A stretch of 64,000 bases of DNA from Anderseniella sp963700885 (GTDB lineage: Bacteria > Pseudomonadota > Alphaproteobacteria > Rhizobiales > Aestuariivirgaceae): assembly GCA_963700885.1 (NCBI GenBank), contig CAVOZJ010000012.1:1-64000 (forward strand), read 5' to 3'. Positions within the stretch are counted from its first letter, which is position 1; every line of letters begins with the position of its first letter. Shown here in pieces: positions 37,769 to 45,369 of the stretch. Position numbers and translations under genes: made by a program. The notes beneath the pieces were generated by a model. The model ran no database searches, was not told the origin of the DNA, and worked only from the letters and a program-made list of their open reading frames with translations.

Positions 37769-38875
37769 ATGGAACCTGCCATCCACGAAGCAACCACACC
37801 GGAACAACTTCACCAGGTGTTCCGCTTTCGCTATGACATCTATGTCGAGGAGATGGGGCGATACCGATCCATAGCCGATCATGAGCAACGAACATTTTCA
37901 GAACCGGAAGACGACACTGCCAGAGTGTATTACGCGACCGACGCTGACAATGTCGTTGCCACCATGCGGCTCAACTGGGGTGGCGATGCTCCCATATGTG
38001 ATCGCCAGGTTGAGCAATATGATCTTGCCCGTTTCCTCAGGCACATACCATGCGGGCAGATTGTCGTTGGTGAGCGGTTCATGGTGGCGCGCAGTCAGCG
38101 TGGAACCGATCTGATCTTCCGGCTGTTTCAGACCTATTTGAAACTCGTCAACGACAAACGCATACAGCTGATGTTTGGCGACTGTGAGCCTCACCTGCTC
38201 AACCTGTATCTGGGTATGGGTTTTCGCACCTATGCGGAGAGGAACGTAAACAGCAGGGAAGCCGGCTATCTCGTACCGCTGGTCTTCGTGCCGGAAGACC
38301 TGGGCTATCTGAGGCAGTTGAAATCGCCGTTCGTGAACGTGTTGAAGGACTTCGGCGATGCGGCCAGGGTACCTTCCTGCGTGCCGGACCTGCTCTCTGC
38401 CGGACGCCGTGTTCTGAGCCAGGCACTGACTTCCGGAAAGGAGTACCGGGCTGAAATCGACAGGATCCTGAAACTGGCGGAAAATCCCGCTCATCTGTTT
38501 GACGGTTTGACCGAAGATGAGCGCCAGCGCTGTCTTTCCAGGAGCAATGCAATCGAATGCATGGCAGGCGATCACCTGATCAAGCGCGGGAATGTGGCAC
38601 AGAACATGTTCGCGGTATTGTCCGGCACGCTGGAGGTCAGGACCGGTGACCGTGTTGTAGATGTTTGCAGCAGCGGCGATATTGTGGGCGAGATGGCGTT
38701 TCTGCTGGAGAGCCCGCGTTCGGCCGATGTTTTTGTCGCAACCAACGGCACCCGCGTCCTGTCCCTGAGCGAGAGCAATCTGAAAAAGCTGTCGGCAGAC
38801 GAACCGCAGCTGGCGGCCAAGCTGTTACTCAACCTGTCAAAGTTGTTATGCCACAAATTGCTGCGCGTCGGGTGA
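37769..38875 (+). CDS. FeeM-like N-acyltransferase (GNAT fold) fused to a C-terminal cyclic-nucleotide-binding domain
   Basis: 368 residues from ATG 37769; ATGs at 37700 and 37721 are alternatives and no start has a strong ribosome site. Residues 1-190 resemble N-acyl amino acid synthase/autoinducer synthase folds: VFRFRYDIYVEEMGRYRS, VGERFMVARSQRGTDLIFRL, LMFGDCEPHLLNLYLGMGF. Residues about 235-365 are a cNMP domain: AGDHLIKRGNVAQNMFAVLS and the phosphate cassette GEMAFLLESPRSAD. It would transfer an acyl chain from ACP or CoA to an amine, gated by a cyclic nucleotide. It follows the ABC operon at 150 bp, possibly with its own promoter. Confidence 0.72.
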   Translation: MEPAIHEATTPEQLHQVFRFRYDIYVEEMGRYRSIADHEQRTFSEPEDDTARVYYATDADNVVATMRLNWGGDAPICDRQVEQYDLARFLRHIPCGQIVVGERFMVARSQRGTDLIFRLFQTYLKLVNDKRIQLMFGDCEPHLLNLYLGMGFRTYAERNVNSREAGYLVPLVFVPEDLGYLRQLKSPFVNVLKDFGDAARVPSCVPDLLSAGRRVLSQALTSGKEYRAEIDRILKLAENPAHLFDGLTEDERQRCLSRSNAIECMAGDHLIKRGNVAQNMFAVLSGTLEVRTGDRVVDVCSSGDIVGEMAFLLESPRSADVFVATNGTRVLSLSESNLKKLSADEPQLAAKLLLNLSKLLCHKLLRVG

Positions 38876-38895
38876 TGCAGCATGCGCGTTATGTA

Positions 38896-39771
38896 TCAAC
38901 TGCGGTAGTCCGAGTAGGCCTTTTCAGCCTCGTAATAGGCATCGAACCCGACCGCCTTGCGCAAGTCTGCAAAGTCGAGCAACTCGCCGGCCGGATGCTC
39001 CCGGCGCGCCATGACCGCAAGTGATTTCCGTATGGCTTTCATGGCAGCCGACATCAATGTCAGCGGATAGGCTGCAAAATTGTAACCCAGTTCATGCAGG
39101 CGATCCGGGTGCAGTATCGGCGTTGCGCCGCCTTCAACCAGGTTGGCCATATGAATGCCCGGTGCTTCGCGGGTCAGTCGCGCCATTTCGGTTTCAGACT
39201 GCGGAGCCTCGACAAACAGCATGTCAGCACCCAGGTCCGAAAATCCCTTTGCCCGGTCGATGGCCTCCTCCAGACCATGTCCGTGGCGGGCATCGGTGCG
39301 TGCCAGTATCATGATATCCGCGCCTGCTTCGCGCGCGTCCACGGCGGCCCTGATCCGGTTGAACGCTTCTTTACGGTCGACGACGAGCTTGCCCCTGGTG
39401 TGGCCGCATCGCTTCGGCGAGACCTGATCCTCGATCATCACGGCGCCAAAACCGGCGCGGGCATACTGTTCAATGGTCCGGCGCACATTGAGCGCGTTGC
39501 CATAACCGGTGTCACCATCGCCAATTACCGGTATGCTGCTGGCGGCACAGATGTTGCGGCCCTGATCGAGCATCTCGCCAAAAGAGATCAGTCCGGTGTC
39601 AGGTGCACCGATACGTGACGCCGACACCGCAAAACCGGACATGAAGGTGAATCCGAAGCCTGCATCGCCAATCATCTTTGCGCTCAGCGCATCCCAGCAG
39701 CACGGCATCACATGGCAGGTGTCTTCAGCCAGCAGTTTGCGCAGTCGGGCAGCGGGGGATGGATTTGTCAT
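38896..39771 (-). CDS. Isocitrate lyase/PEP mutase family protein (2-methylisocitrate lyase-like)
   Basis: 291 residues from ATG 39771. TIM-barrel motifs: metal loop GDGDTGYGN (84-92), EDQVSPKRCGHTRGK with the KRCGH active-site loop (120-124), and ILARTDARHGHGLEEAIDRA. KRCGH is found in isocitrate and methylisocitrate lyases, with Cys as acid; so C-C lyase activity on a 2-hydroxydicarboxylate is likely. It follows dctM by 9 bp in the TRAP operon, so the transported acid may be its substrate or precursor. Oxaloacetate decarboxylase or phosphonate activity are alternatives. Confidence 0.82.
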   Translation of the reverse strand: MTNPSPAARLRKLLAEDTCHVMPCCWDALSAKMIGDAGFGFTFMSGFAVSASRIGAPDTGLISFGEMLDQGRNICAASSIPVIGDGDTGYGNALNVRRTIEQYARAGFGAVMIEDQVSPKRCGHTRGKLVVDRKEAFNRIRAAVDAREAGADIMILARTDARHGHGLEEAIDRAKGFSDLGADMLFVEAPQSETEMARLTREAPGIHMANLVEGGATPILHPDRLHELGYNFAAYPLTLMSAAMKAIRKSLAVMARREHPAGELLDFADLRKAVGFDAYYEAEKAYSDYRS

Positions 39772-39780
39772 CGGCAACTC

Positions 39781-41055
39781 TCAAAGTTTGAACGGAATGT
39801 ACATGGCGAGATCGGGAAACACGTAGATCAGGATCACCGTGATCAGCATTAGCACAAGGAACGGCCACACGCCTCCTGCCACTTCCTGCATGGAGGCCTG
39901 CCCGACTGCCTGGATTACGTACAGGTTCAACCCCACCGGCGGTGTAATCAGCGCACATTCAATCATGATGACGAAGAACACGCCAAACCAGATCGGGTCG
40001 ATGCCCAGGCCGAGCAGCGATGGCGCCAGCACCGGCACCATGATGAGCATCATCGACAAGGCTTCCAGGAAAAGCCCCATCAATACCAGAACTGCGCCGA
40101 CAACCAGGATGAACAGCCCTGCTTCGGAGAAATTCTGCGAGATGAAAAACGAAACATCCTGCGGGATGCGGTACAGCGAGATGGCCTTGCCGAACACCTT
40201 GGCGCCGGCAACGATCAACAGGATGGTGACCGTTGTCACCATGGATTGCGTAACTGCCTCCTTGAGCGCCTGCCAGGTCAGTGTGCGCAACACCACACCG
40301 GTAATGACCAGCGAGGCCGCAAAGCCGATGGCTGCAGCTTCGGTTGGCGTAAACACACCCCAGTATATCCCCCAGATGATCAGGCCGGCCAATGCCAGCG
40401 CCGGCAACGCCCGCAGGCCGGTATCACGGCGTTCGCCCCAGCTTGCCGCGGGCGATGAAACACAATGCGGCGAAGCCCATGCGTAGATCATCGAGAACCC
40501 GATAAACAGCGCCATCAGCATCAAACCGGGCCCGATTCCTGCCAGGAACAGTTTGATGACGGATTCCTCGGTGATGAATCCGTAGACAATCATCGGAATG
40601 GATGGCGGGATCAGTATGCCCAGTGTCCCTCCGGCTGCCAGCAGACCCAGAACGAAAGGCCGGGGATAGCCGCGCTGGCTCATTTCGGGAATGGCCACAG
40701 TGCCGATGGTCGCAGCGGTGGCTACCGACGAGCCGGATATAGCCGCAAAGATGCCGCAGGATATTACCGTTGCTATCGCCAGTCCGCCCGGCAGATGCCC
40801 GACCCATGCCTGAACAGCAGCAAACAGATCGCGCCCGACGCCACCTTTCAGAAGCACATTTGACATCAGGAGAAACAGCGGTACTGCCAGCAGCACGAAA
40901 TTATCGACGGTGCCAAGCATGCTCTGCGGTGCCATCAGCGGGGAAAACCCGCCCGCCAGCAGCAGCACCAGTCCGAGACCGCCCAGCGCAAATGCCACCG
41001 GGACCCGCATCAAGAGCAGGCTGAACAGCGCCAGCAGGATAAGGATTGCGATCAT
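39781..41055 (-). CDS. TRAP transporter large permease, DctM-like
   Basis: 424 residues, about 12 helices. DctM marks: AVPLFLLMSNVLLKGGVGRD, SGSSVATAATIGTVAIPEM, LGILIPPSIPMIVYGFITEE and TPPVGLNLYVIQAVG. Start ATG at 41055 directly abuts the DctQ stop. It carries the Na+-coupled transport channel of the TRAP system. Together with DctP and DctQ upstream it imports a carboxylate. Confidence 0.92.
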   Translation of the reverse strand: MIAILILLALFSLLLMRVPVAFALGGLGLVLLLAGGFSPLMAPQSMLGTVDNFVLLAVPLFLLMSNVLLKGGVGRDLFAAVQAWVGHLPGGLAIATVISCGIFAAISGSSVATAATIGTVAIPEMSQRGYPRPFVLGLLAAGGTLGILIPPSIPMIVYGFITEESVIKLFLAGIGPGLMLMALFIGFSMIYAWASPHCVSSPAASWGERRDTGLRALPALALAGLIIWGIYWGVFTPTEAAAIGFAASLVITGVVLRTLTWQALKEAVTQSMVTTVTILLIVAGAKVFGKAISLYRIPQDVSFFISQNFSEAGLFILVVGAVLVLMGLFLEALSMMLIMVPVLAPSLLGLGIDPIWFGVFFVIMIECALITPPVGLNLYVIQAVGQASMQEVAGGVWPFLVLMLITVILIYVFPDLAMYIPFKL

Positions 41056-41559
41056 TCAGTGATCACCCTTGCCGGATGACTTTGCCAGGGTCTTGCCGCG
41101 CACCAGCCTGAACAGATCAGCACCGCACACTAAAACGGATAAGCCGAAACCCAGCGGGATAACCATTTCCGTCCACCAGTTTGGAATGTTGAGCATCGTG
41201 CCTGTCGACCTGCCGCGAACCAGGCTGTCCCAGGCGATTTCCCAGCCATACCAGAACACAACCACGCAGAAAAACCCGGTGAACCCGATGGTCACGAAGT
41301 CACAAAATCGCTGCGCCGGGGCCGGCAGCAGTTCGTGCAGAACCTCGATATTGATGTTCTCGCGCCGGGCGATGGTATGCGGCAGGGCAATATACATTCC
41401 CCAGATCAGGAACATCTGCGATATTTCCGCAGCCCAAATTGTTGGTGCGGAAAACACATAACGGGCCACGACTTCCCAGGTCAGCAGCATGCCTGTCGCA
41501 AAAAACAGCCAGGCTGCCACGGCGCCGAGCCAGTCCAGAGCTTTTTCCGGGAAGTTCAC
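41056..41559 (-). CDS. TRAP transporter small permease, DctQ-like
   Basis: 167 residues from GTG 41559, chosen because AGGGGGC lies just upstream and the sequence then begins VNFPEKALDWLGAVAAWLFF; a longer reading to 41616 adds Cys-rich non-family residues. Four helices, with TWEVVARYVFSAPTIWAAEI and LWGMYIALPHTIARRENINI matching DctQ. It partners DctM. Confidence 0.85.
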   Translation of the reverse strand: MNFPEKALDWLGAVAAWLFFATGMLLTWEVVARYVFSAPTIWAAEISQMFLIWGMYIALPHTIARRENINIEVLHELLPAPAQRFCDFVTIGFTGFFCVVVFWYGWEIAWDSLVRGRSTGTMLNIPNWWTEMVIPLGFGLSVLVCGADLFRLVRGKTLAKSSGKGDH

Positions 41560-41600
41560 GCAATGCCCCCTGCAAAGGTCATTTTCAAGGCAACAACCAT

Positions 41601-41647
41601 CCGGGCCGGGTGCCAAACCAGTGACAGCTGGTCTGCGCCCGGCCCGG
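41601..41647 (-). terminator. Strong stem-loop between dctP and dctQ
   Basis: CCGGGCCGGGTGC (41601-41613) pairs with GCGCCCGGCCCGG (41635-41647) with one wobble, and an inner stem ACCAG/CTGGT lies within the loop. It starts 27 bp after the dctP stop. No T run follows, so an mRNA-stabilising or attenuating role is likely. Confidence 0.68.
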
Positions 41648-41674
41648 CATTGTGTCTCAACACGTCTGCAGCGG

Positions 41675-42670
41675 CTACTTCAGCGACTGTGCCGCCTGCA
41701 AAACCTTTGCGCCAAGTTCACCGGAGGCAGCCTTGTAACCGTCAATCACCGGTTGTGCAGTCTGCTTCCAGGCCGCCACTTCTTCGGCGGTTGGCGTATA
41801 GACGGTCATGCCGTTTTCCCTGGCCGCGACATAGGCATTTTTCTCGATTTCGTTCATTTCGTCACGCACGGCCAGTTCAGCTTTAGTGGCAGCGGCGGTA
41901 ATTACCTTGCGGTTTTCCTCCGAAAGGCCCTGCCAGAATTTCTCATTGATCAGGACAATGAATTCAATATCGGCGTGATTGGTCACGGTGATGTGGTCCA
42001 TGACCTCCCAAAGTTTGCGCGACTTGACGCCGGACACACCGGTCATGCCGATATCGACGGTGCCGCGCTGATAGGCCAGATATTGTTCGGAACCGGAGAT
42101 CAGGGTTGGTGACCCGCCGGCAGCTTCGGTGAAGGCGCCCAGCGTCTTGCCAAATACCCGGACCTTCTTGTTCTTCATGTCAGATGGTGTATTGACCGGG
42201 CCACCCTTGGACAACAGGATAGCGCCGCCATAGGCCTGCCACCATAATACCCGTGATCCCGTGCCCAGTATGGCTTCATCAATCAGTGCCCGGACCGGGC
42301 TGCCGGGGGCGACTGCCTTGCGCACCAGTTCTTCGGAATTAAACAGGAACGGTAGATAGAAAACATCCACCGCCGGAACGTCACCGACGAAACGGGTCAG
42401 TGAGGCTACGCCCATTTCAATGGAGCCGGAGCCGACTGCCTGCGGCACTTCCTTGTCCTTGTAAAGCTGGGCTGAGTCGTAAATCTGCACTTCAACCTTG
42501 CCGCCGGAATTCTTCTCGACCTCGTCCTTGAACAGAACCAGGTTCTGGCCAAGATGGCTCTTCAGCGGCAATTGAAGCGAAATGCGAAGTGTTGTTTCGG
42601 CAGCCGCCACGGCCACCGAGGAGATGGCGATTACCAGGATTGCCATCACCGATGCAATTAGGCGTTTCAT
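41675..42670 (-). CDS. TRAP transporter solute-binding protein, DctP-like
   Basis: 331 residues with a signal peptide (MKRLIASVMAILVIAISSVA, cleavage near VAAA). DctP pattern: HLGQNLVLFKDEVEKNSGGK, VEVQIYDSAQLYKDKEVPQA, and FYLPFLFNSEE. The conserved carboxylate-binding Arg likely lies in KKVRVFGKTLGA. First gene of the TRAP operon, divergent from a Crp/Fnr-type regulator; a stem-loop separates it from dctQ. Confidence 0.9.
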   Translation of the reverse strand: MKRLIASVMAILVIAISSVAVAAAETTLRISLQLPLKSHLGQNLVLFKDEVEKNSGGKVEVQIYDSAQLYKDKEVPQAVGSGSIEMGVASLTRFVGDVPAVDVFYLPFLFNSEELVRKAVAPGSPVRALIDEAILGTGSRVLWWQAYGGAILLSKGGPVNTPSDMKNKKVRVFGKTLGAFTEAAGGSPTLISGSEQYLAYQRGTVDIGMTGVSGVKSRKLWEVMDHITVTNHADIEFIVLINEKFWQGLSEENRKVITAAATKAELAVRDEMNEIEKNAYVAARENGMTVYTPTAEEVAAWKQTAQPVIDGYKAASGELGAKVLQAAQSLK

Positions 42671-42962
42671 GTTGCAGTTTCCCTGTGAATTGCAGTTGAT
42701 CTTGTCATTGGCCCCAGCTTTTGCGGAGGCAAGGAAGTTTCACTATTGCCCACTCTGTGGACCCGGGCAAGCTTCAAGGAATCCACTGGATGAAATTCAC
42801 CCGGGTCCGCGCCACGCCGGCCGAGAAGCACAGTTTCAGCAACCGGCAACTGTCGATACTCCAAGGTTAGAAATGATGTTTGACGCCGAGGGGGGTGATT
42901 GTGCAAACTGAAGCACTAACTCAAAGATTTGACTTCTTCACATGGGACGCCGGAAAAGTCAG

Positions 42963-42998
42963 AAAACCAGGGCAGGGTTTTTTACCTGTCCTGGTTTT
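42963..42998 (+). promoter_or_regulatory. Long hairpin just upstream of the Crp/Fnr-like gene
   Basis: AAAACCAGGGCAGG (42963-42976) pairs with CCTGTCCTGGTTTT (42985-42998), 14 pairs with one G-U, around an 8-base T-rich loop. It ends 11 bp before ATG 43010. It could be a leader attenuator or hide the ribosome site. If translation began at the in-frame start 42929, the hairpin would lie inside the coding region. Confidence 0.55.
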
Positions 42999-43009
42999 CA
43001 CAACGCAGG

Positions 43010-43720
43010 ATGGAACCCAGGTTGAACAAGGAACTGCTCCAGAAGATCGACTTGTTGCGTGGTCTTGACCATTGCGATTTCGACCAGCTGCAGAACAGGT
43101 GCAGTCTGCGGCAACATCAGAAGAATACTGAAATCCTGCGCAAGGACGACCGCTCGACCGATATATTTTTTGTCATTGAAGGCGAAGTTGTTGCGCGCAG
43201 TTTTTCCGAGGAAGGCAAGGAAGTCAGTTTCGTCACGATAAAGAGTGGCGGACTGTTTGGTGAGTTTTCGGCAATTGACGGCCAGCCGCGCTCGGCATCG
43301 ATCTCTGCGACGGAAGATTCCCTGATTGCCCAGATGACGTCCAAGGATTTTCGCGCACTGGTCACGGCCACTCCCGAACTTGGATTGCGGCTTGTGGAAT
43401 TGCTTGTAGCCAAGACCCGCAAACTGTCCCAGCGAATTTTCGAGTACGGGACATTGCCCGTGCGCACGCGGGTGCAACGTGAGCTGGTCCGGCTATATGA
43501 TTCGCGGGCGGCTGAGGCGAACGGCAATTTGATTCACCCCGCACCAAGTCATTATGAGATAGCTACCCGGATTGCCACCCACCGTGAGGCAGTTTCGCGC
43601 GAACTGGGTCTGCTCGTTTCGGAAAACATTATTGAACTTGGCAAACGCAGGATCCAGGTCCGCGACATCGACAAATTGCGCAAGATTTCAGGTAGCGACA
43701 ATTTTTCAGACGAGTTGTAA
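43010..43720 (+). CDS. Crp/Fnr family transcriptional regulator
   Basis: 236 residues from ATG 43010; a longer frame begins at 42929, and TTG 43022 is also possible since AGGA lies upstream. The cNMP-like domain has IFFVIEGEVVARSFSEEGKE and GGLFGEFSAIDGQPRSASIS; the C-terminal winged helix has SHYEIATRIATHREAVSREL. There are no Fnr-type N-terminal cysteines, so it senses a small molecule such as cAMP. Divergent from dctP, so it is a candidate regulator of the TRAP operon. Confidence 0.85.
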   Translation: MEPRLNKELLQKIDLLRGLDHCDFDQLQNRCSLRQHQKNTEILRKDDRSTDIFFVIEGEVVARSFSEEGKEVSFVTIKSGGLFGEFSAIDGQPRSASISATEDSLIAQMTSKDFRALVTATPELGLRLVELLVAKTRKLSQRIFEYGTLPVRTRVQRELVRLYDSRAAEANGNLIHPAPSHYEIATRIATHREAVSRELGLLVSENIIELGKRRIQVRDIDKLRKISGSDNFSDEL

Positions 43721-43733
43721 GTAATAAAGGAAT

Positions 43734-44570
43734 TTACAATGCCGATTTTGAAAGGCAGAAGTTATCTGAGTGCAACCAGCAGGTGTCGTCGGCTTCGTGC
43801 TCGTCACGCCTGAGTGAATTGACGCCAGATGTAACCGGATTCCAGAACGCCAGCTGTTGATTGATCTTCGATCTAAGTGTGCCTTCATCGCATGGAAACG
43901 TCTCCATGCGCCGCAGGGCGTGTGCTTCATATCCCGATTTCCGGCGCGTAATCTGGAAAACTATGTTCTGGCGGCCGCTCGCGGTCAGTGGCACCTGAAG
44001 CCGTCCGTTCACGGCCAGGGCATCGAGCCAGATTGAATGCGGGTAACTGACACCGGCGTGGACCATGATGGCGTCAAATGAACTGAATTCCTGCCGGCAC
44101 CCGTCACCGTGGATAACCTGGATATTGTTGCGATCCTTCAGCAGTTGCTTCGCCTGTTCCGCGAACGCAGCTTCCGATTCAACAGCCGTTACGCTTCCTG
44201 ACGTGCCGACGATCTCCGCAAGTATCGCAGTGTAGTAACCGGTGCCGCAGCCGATCTGCAGGACGTTTTCACCCGGTTTCAGGTCCAGCGCTTCAATCAG
44301 CAGGGCCCAGAGGCTGGGCAGGCCATTGTCCAGTTTCCGGGTTTCGTCCAGTGCGACCATGACATCATGATAAAGGTGAACCGGATCATCGCTTTCCGTC
44401 GTGTTATAGGTGGCAACGATCTCGCTGCGGGTTCGCCAGGGTCCCTTGCCGAGAAACCGCTCCCTTGAAACCTTGCCAAATGCCTTCAGGACCAGCGGAT
44501 TGGTGACCTGCCCCCGCGCCTTGATTTCTGCAACATAGTGGCGAATGGCCTCTGCAAATTTCTTTGTCAT
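43734..44570 (-). CDS. Protein-L-isoaspartate O-methyltransferase-like methyltransferase
   Basis: 278 residues. PCMT pattern: VLKAFGKVSRERFLGKGPWR, the SAM-binding loop VLQIGCGTGYYTAILAEI (about 103-120), VTAVESEAAFAEQAKQLL and FDAIMVHAGVSYPHSIWLDA. It is about 60 residues longer than standard Pcm at the C-terminus (DDTCWLHSDNFCLSKSAL), so substrate may differ. PCMTs repair isoaspartate in aged proteins. Single gene, convergent with the Crp/Fnr regulator. Confidence 0.8.
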   Translation of the reverse strand: MTKKFAEAIRHYVAEIKARGQVTNPLVLKAFGKVSRERFLGKGPWRTRSEIVATYNTTESDDPVHLYHDVMVALDETRKLDNGLPSLWALLIEALDLKPGENVLQIGCGTGYYTAILAEIVGTSGSVTAVESEAAFAEQAKQLLKDRNNIQVIHGDGCRQEFSSFDAIMVHAGVSYPHSIWLDALAVNGRLQVPLTASGRQNIVFQITRRKSGYEAHALRRMETFPCDEGTLRSKINQQLAFWNPVTSGVNSLRRDEHEADDTCWLHSDNFCLSKSAL

Positions 44571-44717
44571 CGGTCCCCGGATCAGGCGAATAAGCGATAC
44601 TGGATGGTCATCAGTTTTTGGTTGATGAGTTCACGATGCACAATATCTACATCAAAACTTTTATTTTCCAAGCATTTAGGGTCAGAAACTAAATATCGTC
44701 CCGCATAATGGATAGGA

Positions 44718-45368
44718 TTATGGGTTCTGATCCTCTCTCGCCGCCTGTCTGATCAGTGTGGCCTCTACGATATAACGCTCGGTACCGCTGACAATACTGG
44801 CAAACGGATAACACGTCGCCAGCACAAGGTTATGACCCGGCGCATGGGCATCTATTCCGGTCCGGTTCCAGTCAGCGATCCTCATTCTGGTGACGTGGTA
44901 TCGAAAGCTTGCTCCGTCCCCTCGCTTGACAACAATTTCATCGCCTGCCTTCACGTGCTGGAGAAAGCCAAAGTGAGTGTCACGGTGGGCAGCAATGACC
45001 GAAGTACCTCTGTCACCTGGCGATGGGGTCTCAATGAGGTGCGCCGGTCCGAACGCCAGCGCTTCGCCTGTTGCGCCGCTGAGTACAATTGCGGTTGCAC
45101 CAAGTCGCGGGATGCTGATTCTGGCCACGGGCCAGGTATCGGCCCAGTACCATGGCTTGACCGGCCTTCCATCAGCAAGCGATTGCGCGAAGGCGCGTTC
45201 CAGCAGGACTTGCGCAATATGTGCCTTGATCGGGATCCAGCCTGAAATTGTGAACGTTGCCAACCCCGCGGCCAGGCAAAGCGCCGCAAGCACACGAAGG
45301 ACGAACCGGCCGCGAGGCGCGGCCGGTCCGGTTGGGCATGCTGCGTGTTTGACGTGCAGGGGGGACAT
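44718..45368 (-). CDS. Class GN (marine-type) sortase
   Basis: 216 residues from ATG 45368, right after the stop of its target gene. An N-terminal membrane anchor (VLRVLAALCLAAGLATFTIS) is followed by the sortase beta barrel with His128 (VIAAHRDTHF), Cys186 (LVLATCYPF) and Arg198 (ERYIVEATL), the complete catalytic triad. It would cleave the LPxT-like tail of the protein encoded upstream. In Gram-negatives such pairs are specific to one substrate. Confidence 0.88.
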   Translation of the reverse strand: MSPLHVKHAACPTGPAAPRGRFVLRVLAALCLAAGLATFTISGWIPIKAHIAQVLLERAFAQSLADGRPVKPWYWADTWPVARISIPRLGATAIVLSGATGEALAFGPAHLIETPSPGDRGTSVIAAHRDTHFGFLQHVKAGDEIVVKRGDGASFRYHVTRMRIADWNRTGIDAHAPGHNLVLATCYPFASIVSGTERYIVEATLIRQAAREDQNP

Positions 45369-45369
45369 G

